A stretch of DNA of 64,000 nucleotides from Maylandia zebra (taxonomy: Eukaryota; Chordata; Actinopteri; Cichliformes; Cichlidae). This document shows positions 1-10,261 of this stretch, in pieces. The stretch is from contig NC_135185.1 in the NCBI RefSeq assembly GCF_041146795.1, positions 9,565,029 through 9,629,028 of the forward strand, written 5' to 3'. The notes under the pieces are model-generated. The model was not told where the DNA came from and ran no database searches. It saw nothing but the letters and a program-made list of their open reading frames with translations. The number at the start of each line of letters is the position of its first letter. The stretch's first letter is position 1. The position numbers and the translations under genes were made by a program.

Positions 1-1000
1 CACGACTCCGGTGCGAACATCAGCTACAGCTTCGGTGCCGCGCTGCGCGTTCGTGTTTAATGTTGAACTAAATGGCGTGAGGAGGGAAAAAGCTCATTAC
101 TGCGTTAAACGGACACTAACGGGGTGAAACCCCGGCCGTTAAAAAGCCGCGAGGTCCCGTTATCTTAAAAAAGCCCACCGTGAGCCGAGGCCCTCGTCAG
201 ACCCGCAGAGGGACATGAATAATGCAGCTCATGTCGGCTCCGTAACGGCACACTGCTCAAAATACCACCTGCAAGCTAGCCACTAACACCGGAACACCGC
301 GGGGTTACCTCCAAAATAAAAGCACGGCTTCTGGTAGACACTCACTGTAGCACGCACAGCTCGTCTCGCATTTTGAAAGAGCTCCCCGGCCCTTCTCCCG
401 GCCGCTTCACGGCGAATAAAACACCTCTGAGCGCCGCAGTTTCGCTGACAGGTGCAGCCGGTGCTCACACGTTAATCCGCAGTCACACACAAACACGTTA
501 ATCCCGCTCTTTAGCGCAAAACGCGCACCTGTGCGCCAGCAGCCGCGCGGCTCGCGGGGAACCCGGTTAGCATGTGGCTAACGTTAGCCCGCTCTGCAGC
601 GGAGACAGCCCGTATCGTGACACCGACTTGCGCAGGGAGCCGGGCACAAAACGGCGCACAGGTACGCTGCCCAGAGGCGTTTTAGCGCATGTGATGACAC
701 GGTGTCCTTACCTGTGAGGATCCCCACGCGGGTCTGATGGTCGTGGTTGGTGAGCACCATCCCGTCCGCCGCCATGTTTACAACCTCTGTCTGCACTGTG
801 ACGGCGCATACAGAGGCTGGGGGGTGGAGGGGGAGGGGGTGCTGCACCTCTGGAGGAGGACCAGTGTGTGCATGCGCGTGCATTCTGAATCCCCTCCAAC
901 TACCGATACGATCAGGTGACCCGGTACCGCCAGAGCTGCAGCTGGATGACCTCTGAGTGGAGCCGTGACATTGACCTCACCATGTCCTCCAATCACAGAG
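1..1000. promoter_or_regulatory. CpG-rich promoter and first-exon region of gphn
   Basis: The first kilobase is dense in CpG dinucleotides, unlike most of the window, and surrounds the minus-strand gephyrin start codon at 775. Because the gene reads leftward, 776-1000 should hold the 5' UTR and core promoter, and 1-711 is the start of intron 1. I see no convincing TATA box, which fits a CpG-island promoter. The exact transcription start cannot be read from sequence alone. Confidence 0.5.
712..775 (-). CDS. gphn: Gephyrin, first coding exon (partial gene)
   Basis: This exon encodes the first 21 residues, beginning MAADGMVLTNHDHQTRVGIL, then one base of the next codon. It ends at a good donor (G|GTAAGG), so the split codon begins with G; this suits the valine that follows in vertebrate gephyrin. 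The N-terminus closely matches gephyrin, where it precedes the MogA-like G domain. Gephyrin is the postsynaptic scaffold that clusters glycine and GABA-A receptors, and it also carries out the last two steps of molybdenum cofactor synthesis in the cytosol. Only exon 1 is in view; the remaining exons lie left of position 1. The reading frame stays open upstream of the chosen ATG, but that ATG gives the conserved N-terminus. The fish paralogue (a or b) cannot be decided. Confidence 0.85.
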
Positions 1001-2483
1001 CAGCTTTAAACAAACTCAGGTGCCAAACTCAACCTGCGCTCTGTCTAACATCCAGCAGGGGGCGACCTCTTTGAGGCCTGATTGGATAGAAGTGTAACAG
1101 AATTGAGCGTCCAGCTCACCTGAGCTCAGTGAACACCTTCCTGATGAGTTTACGGTCTCAGTTGCTGCTCTCAGGTGTGACTGAAGTACAACGGAAGTTT
1201 ATTCTGGAAACCTTGGTGGCGTTAGAGTCGGGACGGAGCAGGAAGCTGTCCTCTGAGTGTGCACCTTCAGACCCCAGGTTCTAAAAATAAGTTATGTGTT
1301 TCTGTTTTGTCCTCCTTTACAAACCCACAGCATCCACGTCAGGTCGGAGAGGCGGAGTCATAATGTCACCCTAAGGTCTGCACTATTAGGCAGGATTTCT
1401 CCTTTTCCAGGATTAGCTCTGGGTTTCCTGTACTGTGAAGGCGGATCCTTCTTATTAGGGTTTATCATCATGGCAACTGATGTTGCCCAGGAGTAGGGGA
1501 GTTTCTAGATTACAGATCAGCAGGTATGAAATAACTGACCAATCAGATCTCTGGAAATTAGCGTCACACTCCCTCTGAGCTGTTCAGCAGTTTTTGTTCT
1601 GTCAGCGTTTAAAGAGGTTTTATTCTTTCCTCTCAGTGTTAAACTCCACCGAGTCTGCAGCTCAGAGGATAAAAGCTAAGACCGTCCTTAACACATTAAT
1701 GAAACACTCGATCGTCGAGACAGAGCTGAGATATGAATCAGTCTGTTCTGTCACACAGTCGGCTTCAAACAGGCTAAACTTTATTAATACAGCAGTGTTT
1801 ACACACACACACCGGTCCTCCTTTGTGAAATCAGCTGCTCTGCTGTGAGCACATTTATCTATGTTTCTGATTGGTCAGATGCTGCTAGCCCCGCCCCTTG
1901 AACGTACAGGTTAGACCCTGGGTGAACTCAGCCATTTGAAACAGGCTGATGTTAGGATAAGTGAACGTAGATAACGGACAGTTATTTTTTATCTGCTACT
2001 TAACTTCGGTCTTTTTAACTTCGTATTGTTGGGATTAGGACAAGATCGCAGTTTGAGTCATCAGCACTAACCCCGCCCATCGAGACAATCTGGTGAGAAT
2101 GACCGAGCCGGGTTAGTCTCTCGTTTGAGCCTCCGTGAATAAAAGCTGATGTTCATTTAACGCTATATAAATAATATTTAATAGAACTGATTTATGCCCC
2201 ATGTATGCAGGATTTATGCTCCTGCTCTCTGGTTTCGCACAGAACAGGATTGTGGGAATTTAACCTGCGCAGAAGCTACAGAGAAACGTTCAGCCCAGGA
2301 CGTCACTGACCAATCAAAAGCTCTGTTTCTGATGAAGAACATCGGTCGGAGCAAAGCCTCGGTGAGATCTGAAAGGATCTGCTGACACTCGTCCAGGTTG
2401 ATTACATTTTATTTAAATTAATGCACTGTGCCCCCCCGGTGGGCTGCGATGGTACTGCAGGTGGGCCACAGTACCAAGTTTAA
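1001..2483. other. Intergenic, no gene recognised
   Basis: Both strands show only short, unconvincing reading frames here. A fragment near 1045-1060 (a 'ccagcaggggg' motif) resembles the end of a repeat family found elsewhere in this window. I see no RNA gene or conserved-looking block. Confidence 0.5.
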
Positions 2484-4125
2484 ATTAATAATACATTTAT
2501 TTAAATAGCGCCTTTCAAAGCACCCAAGGACACTGTACAACAGATAAAAACTGGAAACATACACAATGATAAAAATAGAAGATAAAAGTTAAAACATACA
2601 GAAATTTAAGAATAGGCAATTTTAAACAGATGAGTTTTGAGGGTGGACTTAAAAAGAGAGAATGAACTAATATTTCTGAGGTCCGGGGGTAGGGAATTCC
2701 AAAGTCGAGGGGCAGAGCAGCTAAAGGCCCTCCCTCCCATTGTGATCAGACGAGCAGAGGGAACAGAGAGAGAAAGAGAAGATGAAGATCTGAGGCAGCG
2801 GGATGGTAGCTTCATCTGTAATAAGTCAGAGAGGTACGGTGGAGAGAGAGAATGAATAGCCTTGAATGTATACAGAATTATTTTAAAATGGATGCGAAAT
2901 TTGACCGGGAGCCAGTGAAGTTGCTTCAGGATTGGGGAGATGTGGTGGGTAGAAGAAGTCCTAGTAATAATACGGGCAGCAGAGTTCTGGACACGTTGGA
3001 GCTTGTTGATAGATTTTTGTGTAAGGCCAAATAATAATGAGTTGCAGTAGTCAATTCTAGAGATAACAAGATTATGGATGAGAATGGCAGTGGCGTGAGG
3101 TGTGAGGAAGGGGCGGAGGCGATTAATGTTACGGAGTTGGAAATATGCTGCACGTGTAATATTATTGATATGTGAGTTAAAGGATAATGTGCTATCGAGA
3201 ATGACACCCAAGCTTTTCACAGAGGGAGAGATAGGGACCAGCGAGTTATTGATGGTGAGAGAGAAATTGTTAATTCTGGATAGCAATCGTTTAGTGCCAA
3301 CCAGAAGAAGTTCTGATTTATTGCTGTTGAGTTTAAGAAAGTTGGAGGAGAACCAAGAATTAAGTTCAGCTAGACAGAGGATGAGGGAGGGTGGAGGAAG
3401 AGTAGAGTCAGGTTTGGTAGAGAGATAGAGCTGGGTGTCATCGGCGTAGCAGTGGAACTGAATATTATACTTACGAAAAATATGTCCGAGTGGAAGAAGG
3501 TAGATGATGAAAAGAAGGGGCCCGAGGACAGATCCCTGGGGCACCCCAGTGGATAAAGGAGAAAGCTGAGAAGTGAAGGATTTTAATTGAATGAACTGAG
3601 TGCGGTCAGATAGGTATGATTTAAACCAGGCTAGTGGAGTGTGAGAGAGACCAATAGAAGCTAATCTGCTAAGGAGAATGGGATGAGAGATGGTGTCAAA
3701 AGCTGCACTCAGATCAAGAAGGATAAGGATGGAGAGGAGACCAGAATCAGCTGCTATAAGAAGGTCGTTTGTTATTTTTATAAGAGCAGTTTCAGTGCTA
3801 TGTAGAGGACGAAAGCCAGACTGGAACTGTTCGTAAAGGTTATTATTAGTTAGGTGAAGATGGACTTGTGAAGCAACTATTCTTTCAAGGATTTTTGAGA
3901 GAAATGGTAGATTGGAGATAGGACGAAAATTATTAAAGTTGTTGGGATCTAGACCAGTTTTTTTCAGAATTGGGGTAATAGCAGCAACTTTGAAGGAAGC
4001 AGGAACAGTTCCAGTGGTGAGTGAAGAGTGAATAATAGCAGATATGAGGGGAAGGAGAGGGAGTAAGCAGGCTTTGACGAGGACAGTGGGGATAGGATCG
4101 AGCTGGCAGGTAGAAGGCTTACGAC
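2484..4125 (-). mobile_element. L2-type LINE, 5'-truncated
   Basis: Read on the minus strand, this is the 3' two-thirds of an L2-clade non-LTR retrotransposon. The RT region is followed by the 3' tail at the low-coordinate end, which holds the 'tagcgcctttcaaagcaccc' motif seen at many fish L2 ends. The endonuclease domain is absent, as expected for 5' truncation during target-primed reverse transcription. I could not define a target-site duplication. Confidence 0.88.
2606..4110 (-). CDS. L2 LINE reverse transcriptase (5'-truncated ORF2)
   Basis: The frame appears to stay open from about 4110 to the stop at 2606, roughly 500 codons, although the first methionine is only at 3544. RT motifs occur in order: [38 protein letters not shown] and the catalytic YADD box in [10 protein letters not shown]. 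After these come the L2 C-terminal motifs [10 protein letters not shown] and [17 protein letters not shown]. This protein would copy element RNA into DNA at a nicked target. The copy lacks the endonuclease half and a promoter, so it is probably dead despite the open frame. Confidence 0.8.
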
Positions 4126-4340
4126 GGCTTACTCATGTAATTACACAGTTATTTCTTTATATACATGAAATTATTTGAATTAAAGTGAATTGGAGCTGGT
4201 ATCACCAGTGTCCCAGATTACAGCTGTTCTATTTGCTGAAACGTTTTCTGTTATTTTTGCCAGCGTTGCTCCTCGAGGACCTCGGGCTCCTCCCTGGTTG
4301 TGAGCGTCCTGTGAAAGGAGGAGGAGACTGAGCTGGGAGT

Positions 4341-5310
4341 TCAGTCCCCGCTGTAGATGATCTTTATGGTGGCCACGTCGCGCTCCTCTGCAGGCTCGGC
4401 GCCTCTCTGAGTGTTTCCTGTAGAGAAGAGGCTCGAGTTGACCTGGAGGATCCACTCTGTGATCCTCTGCTCGCTGTAGTACTCGTCATCACCGCCATCG
4501 TCCTCCTCCAGTGTCTCTGCGTGACCTCTGACCTCTGAGTCCTCAGATGATGTTTCAGCAGCTGAGTCATCGGAGCAGAACTCTCTCTGCCGTCGCCGCT
4601 CCTCACAGGCGCCGCCGTCATCTTTAACTATGACCGGCATCGTTGTCGTACGGCCACCGTCCACACCAGTGATGTCATCGCTCTTCTTCTGCTGTTCCAG
4701 CCGCTCAGCGAGTGCCGGTCTGCTGTGGATTTCGCTGAGTCTGTCTGACTGTTGGATTGGTTTCCCCCACTTTGCCACAAACACATGAAGGATCGTATTT
4801 CTGATGGCAGGCGGAGCTGCAGGGACTTCTCCTCTGCCGGGTCTGCAGCCCCTGATGGGCGGCAGAGGGATGTTAGCAGCTTGTTTCAGCTCAGACTGGC
4901 CCATCTGTGATGACCACTGACCCGTGTTTAACCTGCTCACGGTGTGAAGGTTAGAAGATGATCTGTTGATCCGCCGGACACTAATCTCCAGAGTCTGACT
5001 CGTCTCCTCGCTGATAGGCAGACCCTGGCGCCCGGACTTCCCGCTCCTCTTTAAATGAAACCGATCGTGTTGTCTGTGCACGGCTGCATCCGAACTTCTC
5101 ATCGCTCCTGTTTGCTGTTGGCTCAGCAGATGGATCGGACGCGAGCCCTCCACCTTCTTTTAAACGCTCCGAGAGACGGGCGCCTCCTTCACCCACGTCC
5201 CAGCTCAGCCCCGAGGAGTCACCTGATCTGTAACAGTACTCCATGGCAGGCCGGCGAGGACTCAGACTCTTCATCAGCTCATTCACTGCAGACAAAGAGC
5301 CACCCATCAC
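4341..5310 (-). CDS. Unrecognised acidic protein, reading frame changes midway
   Basis: Two minus-strand frames look protein-coding. Frame A starts at 5310 with MMGGSLSAVNELMKSLSPRR and runs to a TAG at 4981. Frame B covers about 5153-4341 and ends DVATIKIIYSGD. Frame B reads sensibly as protein: a basic/polar stretch with IPLPPIRG, then ILHVFVAKWGKP, an acidic Ser/Glu/Asp-rich segment (EDDGGDDEYYSEQ) and the likely helical end ITEWILQVNSSLF. The join between frames could be a short intron; GTGACT after 5223 is a possible donor at phase 1. It could also be an assembly error or a disabling frameshift. I do not recognise the family and assign no function. The start choice (5310) is tentative. 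Confidence 0.45.
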
Positions 5311-5539
5311 CAGTGCACAAACACAGAGCCTTTAAAGAAGCGCAGAAAGGAAACTGTGACGTTTGCACAGGGCTGGAGGCTTTTACAGCATCAGATTAAC
5401 ATAAATCAATAAACACATTAAAAACTGATTAAAACTGAAATCAGACGTCACAGTAAATATTTTAGGTGCAGGTTTAACCTCAGAAAAGAAACAAGCCAGA
5501 ATGGATTCAGTCAATTTATAATTACAGTTGATTCTTGAA

Positions 5540-5632
5540 TGATAATAACTGCAGTAAAGTTTTAACATGGGAGTCTATGAGACTGACTCGCTGCTGGAGC
5601 CCCTGCTGGACATCAGAGGAACTGCAAGTTTG
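5540..5632 (+). repeat. Fragment of an interspersed repeat family
   Basis: This stretch contains 'gttttaacatgggagtctat', then 'gctggagcccctgctggac' and 'gaggaactgcaa'. The same blocks in the same order occur at 17.28-17.35 kb and 30.06-30.14 kb, and reversed at 50.95-51.03 kb. It is a partial copy of that family. Confidence 0.6.
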
Positions 5633-5671
5633 GCACAGCCCCACAGGATGTCTTTAAAATGTCCCTAAAGC

Positions 5672-5694
5672 ATTATTATTATTATTATTATTAT
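5672..5694. repeat. (ATT)n microsatellite
   Basis: Short trinucleotide run followed by T-rich sequence and three near-copies of 'ttttttgcag'. Confidence 0.8.
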
Positions 5695-6119
5695 TTTTAT
5701 TATTTTTTGCAGTTTTTTGCAGTTTTTTGCAGCTGTATGTGAGGCCTGATGTCGGAGTTTTCGGTTTATTGTCCCGTCTCTGATAAAATCTACTTAAATT
5801 TAAATAAATGCATTTCTCAGCTGCCTCTGTTGCCTGATGAATCCTCCTGTAAAATATTCACAGGTGAGATCTGATCTGCAGCCATGGACGTTGGACATGA
5901 TCATCGGAGCAGGAAGTGATGGCGGGACCGCAAACCCTAAACCCGAGACTTCAGTTTCCAGTCACGTTCTCTTTTAAAAAGCTCCTTTATCCAGTCCCAC
6001 TTCCTGCTCACCTAATGAAGTCTGTGCACATGGAGGAGGGGGAGGGGCAGTTATTGCAGTGTGCTGATTGGCTCACTGTCAAATGTCCAGACAGTGCAGC
6101 GCGTTCAGTCCACCGCCAA

Positions 6120-7786
6120 TAGGGTTGCCAACCGTCCCTTAAAAAACGGAATCGTCCCGTATTTCGAAACAAAAGTACACGTCCCGTATTGAGCTAATAA
6201 GGGACGCACTTTGTCCCGTAATACAGTGAGAATCAAAAGTAGTCTATAAATGTTAATGGAATTAACGCTTTGTTTGAAAACATAATTCCCAGCCCCTCTC
6301 CTGCTTTGTGACCAATGAGCTGACAGCACACTTATGACAATTCAGATTACCGCTCATCTCATTGGTCAAGGAAAGGTCGCTTACGGAGAAAATACCGGAA
6401 GACAACAGATGACCACAACAAGAAGCATGGCCAACAGGGAAACAAACGCCGACACTGCGGTGCAAGTCTCGGACGACAGTACACCTAAAGCTGGGCAAAC
6501 ACTGTGCGATTTTTTCAGTCATGTTATTCAGCTCCTGCTCAAACTGCACGATTGACTCGCAGGGGTTAGAAGTTGGTAGGTCACGATGCAGGTCTCACAC
6601 TATACCGCCCGATGCTCTGATGCGACCTGAGTGCTCACACTGTGCCTCCATAAAATGAAGGTTATAACAGAAAATCTGTCGCGCTCTCTCTCTCCGTCTT
6701 ACACTCACACAGACACACACACCACCACCATCAACTTTGCTAAATTGCTAATGAAAAACATTGATCGGGCAGCTGTGACTGAGCAGCAATGTAAATCCAA
6801 CTATTTTCACGGTTGTGTGCCTCCATTGCTTGTGTCCAGATCACAGGCTGCACAGCCGTGCTGCTCCATCTTTTACACCAACGTTTACGTGTTTGCGCGC
6901 GAGCAGTGTGAGCGGCTGTGGTGAGACCCTCACGAGCGATTGATGATCGGGAGTTGGTCGTGAGGTGTTAATCACTTCTCGTTACCCCACGTATACTACA
7001 CGATGCACGATGAAGGCCAAAATCGGTCCGATCACTCAAAAATCGTCTCAAAATGGGCCTAAAACTGCACAGTGTGAGCCCAGCATTAGAGCAGCAATGT
7101 TTGTTCAGAGAAAGGGAAAAATGGGAAAAGGAAAACACCTAGCTGGAAAAAGTTAATATGGGCATGTGCAGTGAATATCAGCGCTATGTGGCCAGAAGTG
7201 TGATAATATAATTTATTTTGTGTAATAAACATCTGTAAGGATAGATGATTACAACAAATAGATGACTAATACATAAAAGTAATACATAGATGAATAATGA
7301 TGATGAGTTAAGATGCGTAATCATGGGAACAAGCGGGTTTACAAACAGGAGCAGCTGATTAGCATTAAGCCAATTGTACTAAATGCACTAAATGAGCACT
7401 GTTACAAGAATGTTTTTCTTTCTATTGTTTTCTATTATTTTAAGTTAAGCAGGACAGAGTTCTTTTAAAGAAAGATTTACTTATATTCTCAAAAGTTAAG
7501 CATGACAGGCTTCTGTTTAAGAAAGAGACCTGTTTTACTGTGTTAATGTTGTCATTTTGAGCTAAAAAATAAATGGCTAAATGATCATTTGTTTCACATG
7601 TGTTCATATCACAAAGAATACACATCTACTTAAATCAAATTCAAGTGAAATGGTTAAAAAAATAATTTCACACACAAAAAAAAGAGCTAGAAAATTCACC
7701 ACACTGGGAAGGGTGAAGACAACTGGGTCGCCCGGCCCTGGCCACGAGGTGTCCCTTATTTATTTTTCAGGGAGTTGGCAACCCTA
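6120..7786. mobile_element. Non-autonomous hAT transposon, 1,667 bp
   Basis: The ends are inverted repeats: TAGGGTTGCCAAC at 6120 and its complement ending at 7786, with a further CCCT match just inside. Both ends are flanked by the perfect 8-bp direct repeat ACCGCCAA (6112-6119 and 7787-7794). The 8-bp duplication and TAGGG-type ends fit the hAT superfamily. No transposase frame was recognised inside, so movement would depend on an enzyme from elsewhere. A related terminus is found at about 56195-56245. Confidence 0.85.
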
Positions 7787-7794
7787 ACCGCCAA

Positions 7795-8843
7795 CAAACA
7801 CGTGCACGCCACTCACAACAGTGCGTCTGATGAACTGAAGCTCTAAAGTTGCAGCGTGGCCTCTGACATCGAACACCACCTGTACGGGCCGAGACTCACC
7901 TGGTGATCTCACTCTTTCCACCAACAGCCAGCGAGGAAGGTGTGTGTGTGTACTCTTCTATAACAGAGGGTCTTCCACTCTGGTTTATCACACTGGTTTT
8001 GATGGAACAGGCTGTGATGCTTCTGGCTGTTTTAAGCCTGCAGTAATCCAGCTGTCCTGATAATCATCGACCTGGATCAGAACAGCTGTTTTTGTTCTAC
8101 AGGAAGTTGTTTACATCGAGCTGTGACTTAGGGGGCTTTAAGTAATTCGATTACATGGAATTTTGTTCCACAAGCATAAAGTAAAACACTTAACTTAATG
8201 GAACACGGTCTATCCACGCTTATTTTCTTAATAATTTTAAAATAAATGATATGTGATTACCTGGGTGTCGTTCCCCTCCTCTGAAATCACTAAAAACCAA
8301 AGTTAACCCTTTTCAAACAATTTTCAACTCCATTTAAAGACGAAACACAGGATCTTATTACCCTCTGAATATGACTCTTTTTGTTTTTACCCAAACAAAA
8401 AGATCCAAACATGTAAAAACCGTCCAGTAAAATTTGTTTTCATACAGAAAATGTCTGTGGTCAGTTTTAAAGTCACGAATAAAGTGCAGCATGCCGTAAC
8501 AGTGGGAAAAACACTTCTACCAATGAAATGTGCTTCTTTTCATGAACAGCTCTGAGCCGTAAAGATGACATCATCACAGAGCCAGCACTTATATGTAGTG
8601 ATGCGCGAATCATGAATGAATCGTTCAGTACTCGAGAATCACTTTATTGACCCATGAATCATGATTCACAAGCCCAACTGACTCACTGACTCATCCCTGT
8701 TGCTGTTAGCAAACTAATTTCATTAGTAGAAATATATCTAGCTTATAATTAATATTGTGGAGAAAAACACAACATCCAGTATCTTAACAAAAACATTTCT
8801 GCTCTGAACTGGAAGAAAAAACCCTGAGTAGAAGCTCACATCA
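7795..8843. other. Intergenic, no gene recognised
   Basis: AT-rich sequence without a credible reading frame. A segment around 8600-8700 has repeated 'gaatca'/'tgattc' motifs on both strands and may be a transposon relic, but I could not define ends. Confidence 0.45.
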
Positions 8844-9196
8844 TGCGGAGCCCCGCAGGGGACATGGGAGAAAAAAAAAATTAAGACGGACTTTTGCGAG
8901 ATCTCACAAAAGTTTCATACATCTCCGAAAACGTCGGAGCACTTTTGCAAATATGTGATGTCTTGTAAACTGAGCAGATATCTGACGTTTACACAACTAC
9001 ATTCACGCCTCAAAGTATCTTAAAAGTGTATTTTGTGACCCAGAAAGAGTAATATTACAACTAAGTAGCTGCTATTGTTGGAATTCAACTTTTGCCAGAT
9101 CTCAAAAAGTTTTGCGAGATCCCGAGTTTGTTTTGCGAGATCTCGCAAAAGTCCGTCTTAATTTTTTTTCTCCCATGTCCCCTGCGGGGCTCCGTA
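8844..9196. mobile_element. Foldback MITE with about 60-bp terminal inverted repeats
   Basis: The left arm (8844 to about 8906) and right arm (about 9134-9196) are near-perfect inverted copies beginning T(G/A)CGGAGCCCCGCAGGGG. Both arms are flanked by the 7-bp direct repeat CACATCA (8837-8843 and 9197-9203), which looks like a target-site duplication. Inside the arms the motif TTTGCGAGATCTC recurs several times in both orientations, like subterminal transposase-binding repeats. There is no coding capacity. The superfamily is not assigned. Confidence 0.75.
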
Positions 9197-9289
9197 CACA
9201 TCAAGACAATAGCTCCTTGGTTCACAGTAGCATCGCTCTGCTAACATCTGGACTGACATGTGGAGCTGGCTACAGTCCAGGAGAATTCA

Positions 9290-9660
9290 CATTCATATAA
9301 GATCCTGTCTGGAGCTGTAGCTGAGAGGCTAAAGAAAGGCATGTCAAACATTATCAGTGAAACACAATCAGGTTTTTTGAAAGGAAGACTAATTCATAAC
9401 AATATTAGGCTGGTTTTGGATCTCCTTGAATACAGTGAATTAATCCAAGAGAGAGGATACATCCTGTTCTTGGATTTTTACAAAGCATTTGACTCAGTTG
9501 AACATACGTTCATATTAAAAACTCTGCAGTCTTTTGGTTTTGGAGAGGAATTTATCAGTGTTATAGAGATGCTATATAATGACATTAACAGCTCTGTTTT
9601 GCTAGAACATGGTACATGTTCAGGGTTTGAGGTTAATAGAGGGATAAGGCAGGGATGTAC
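9290..9660 (+). pseudogene. L1-like ORF2, reverse transcriptase part (broken)
   Basis: The translation contains AERLKKGMSNIISETQSGFL, then KGRLIHNNIRLVLDLLEY, LFLDFYKAFDSVEH (RT motif A) and GIRQGC (motif B). It is cut off there by a Tc1 terminus inserted after a TA dinucleotide. A further piece of the same protein, MVAELLSILIKNS, resumes at about 9820 before the next inserted LINE begins. The endonuclease domain is missing, so the frame cannot produce a working protein. Confidence 0.8.
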
Positions 9661-9800
9661 AGTGGGGCAAAAAAGTATTTAGTCAGCCACCGATTGTGCA
9701 AGTTCCCCCACTTAAAATGATGACAGAGGTCAGTAATTTGCACCAGAGGTACACTTCAACTGTGAGAGACAGAATGTGAAAAAAAAATCCATGAATTCAC
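9660..9800. mobile_element. Tc1/mariner terminal fragment
   Basis: The sequence begins CAGTGGGGCAAAAAAGTATT directly after TA (9658-9659), the target dinucleotide of Tc1/mariner elements. It continues with a fish Tc1-type terminal inverted repeat region. Only one end is present. It interrupts the LINE RT frame, so it is younger than that LINE. Confidence 0.75.
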
Positions 9801-10095
9801 AGCTCACCACTTCTGTTCATCATGGTTGCTGAGCTGTTGTCTATTTTGATTAAAAACAGTCACAAATCAAATCAAATCAAATCACTTTTATTGTCACGTT
9901 ACATGTGCAGGTACATTGGTACAGCACATGTGAGTGAAATTCTTGTGTGCGAGCTTCACAAGCAACAGAGTTGTGCAAAATACAATAATGTAAACAAGCA
10001 AAATACAAGAATGGCTACATCTGAAACTAATAAATATATGTACAATATATAATAGTGTATGCATTTCTGGATGTGTATACTAAATATTTTTCTAC

Positions 10096-10121
10096 GTGTG
10101 TGTGTGTGTGTGTGTGTGTGT
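10096..10121. repeat. (GT)13 microsatellite
   Basis: Perfect dinucleotide run within the 3' UTR of the Rex1/CR1-like LINE. Confidence 0.9.
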
Positions 10122-10261
10122 ACACATATTTTACAAATTAAATAGAGTAAACAATAAATAAAATATATAAAATATACAGAGTTGAATATGTGCAAAACAG
10201 TGGCATTACTGTACAGTATGGAGTGCATAATGTTGAAGTTCCAGTAGTGGAGGTGAGGTGT

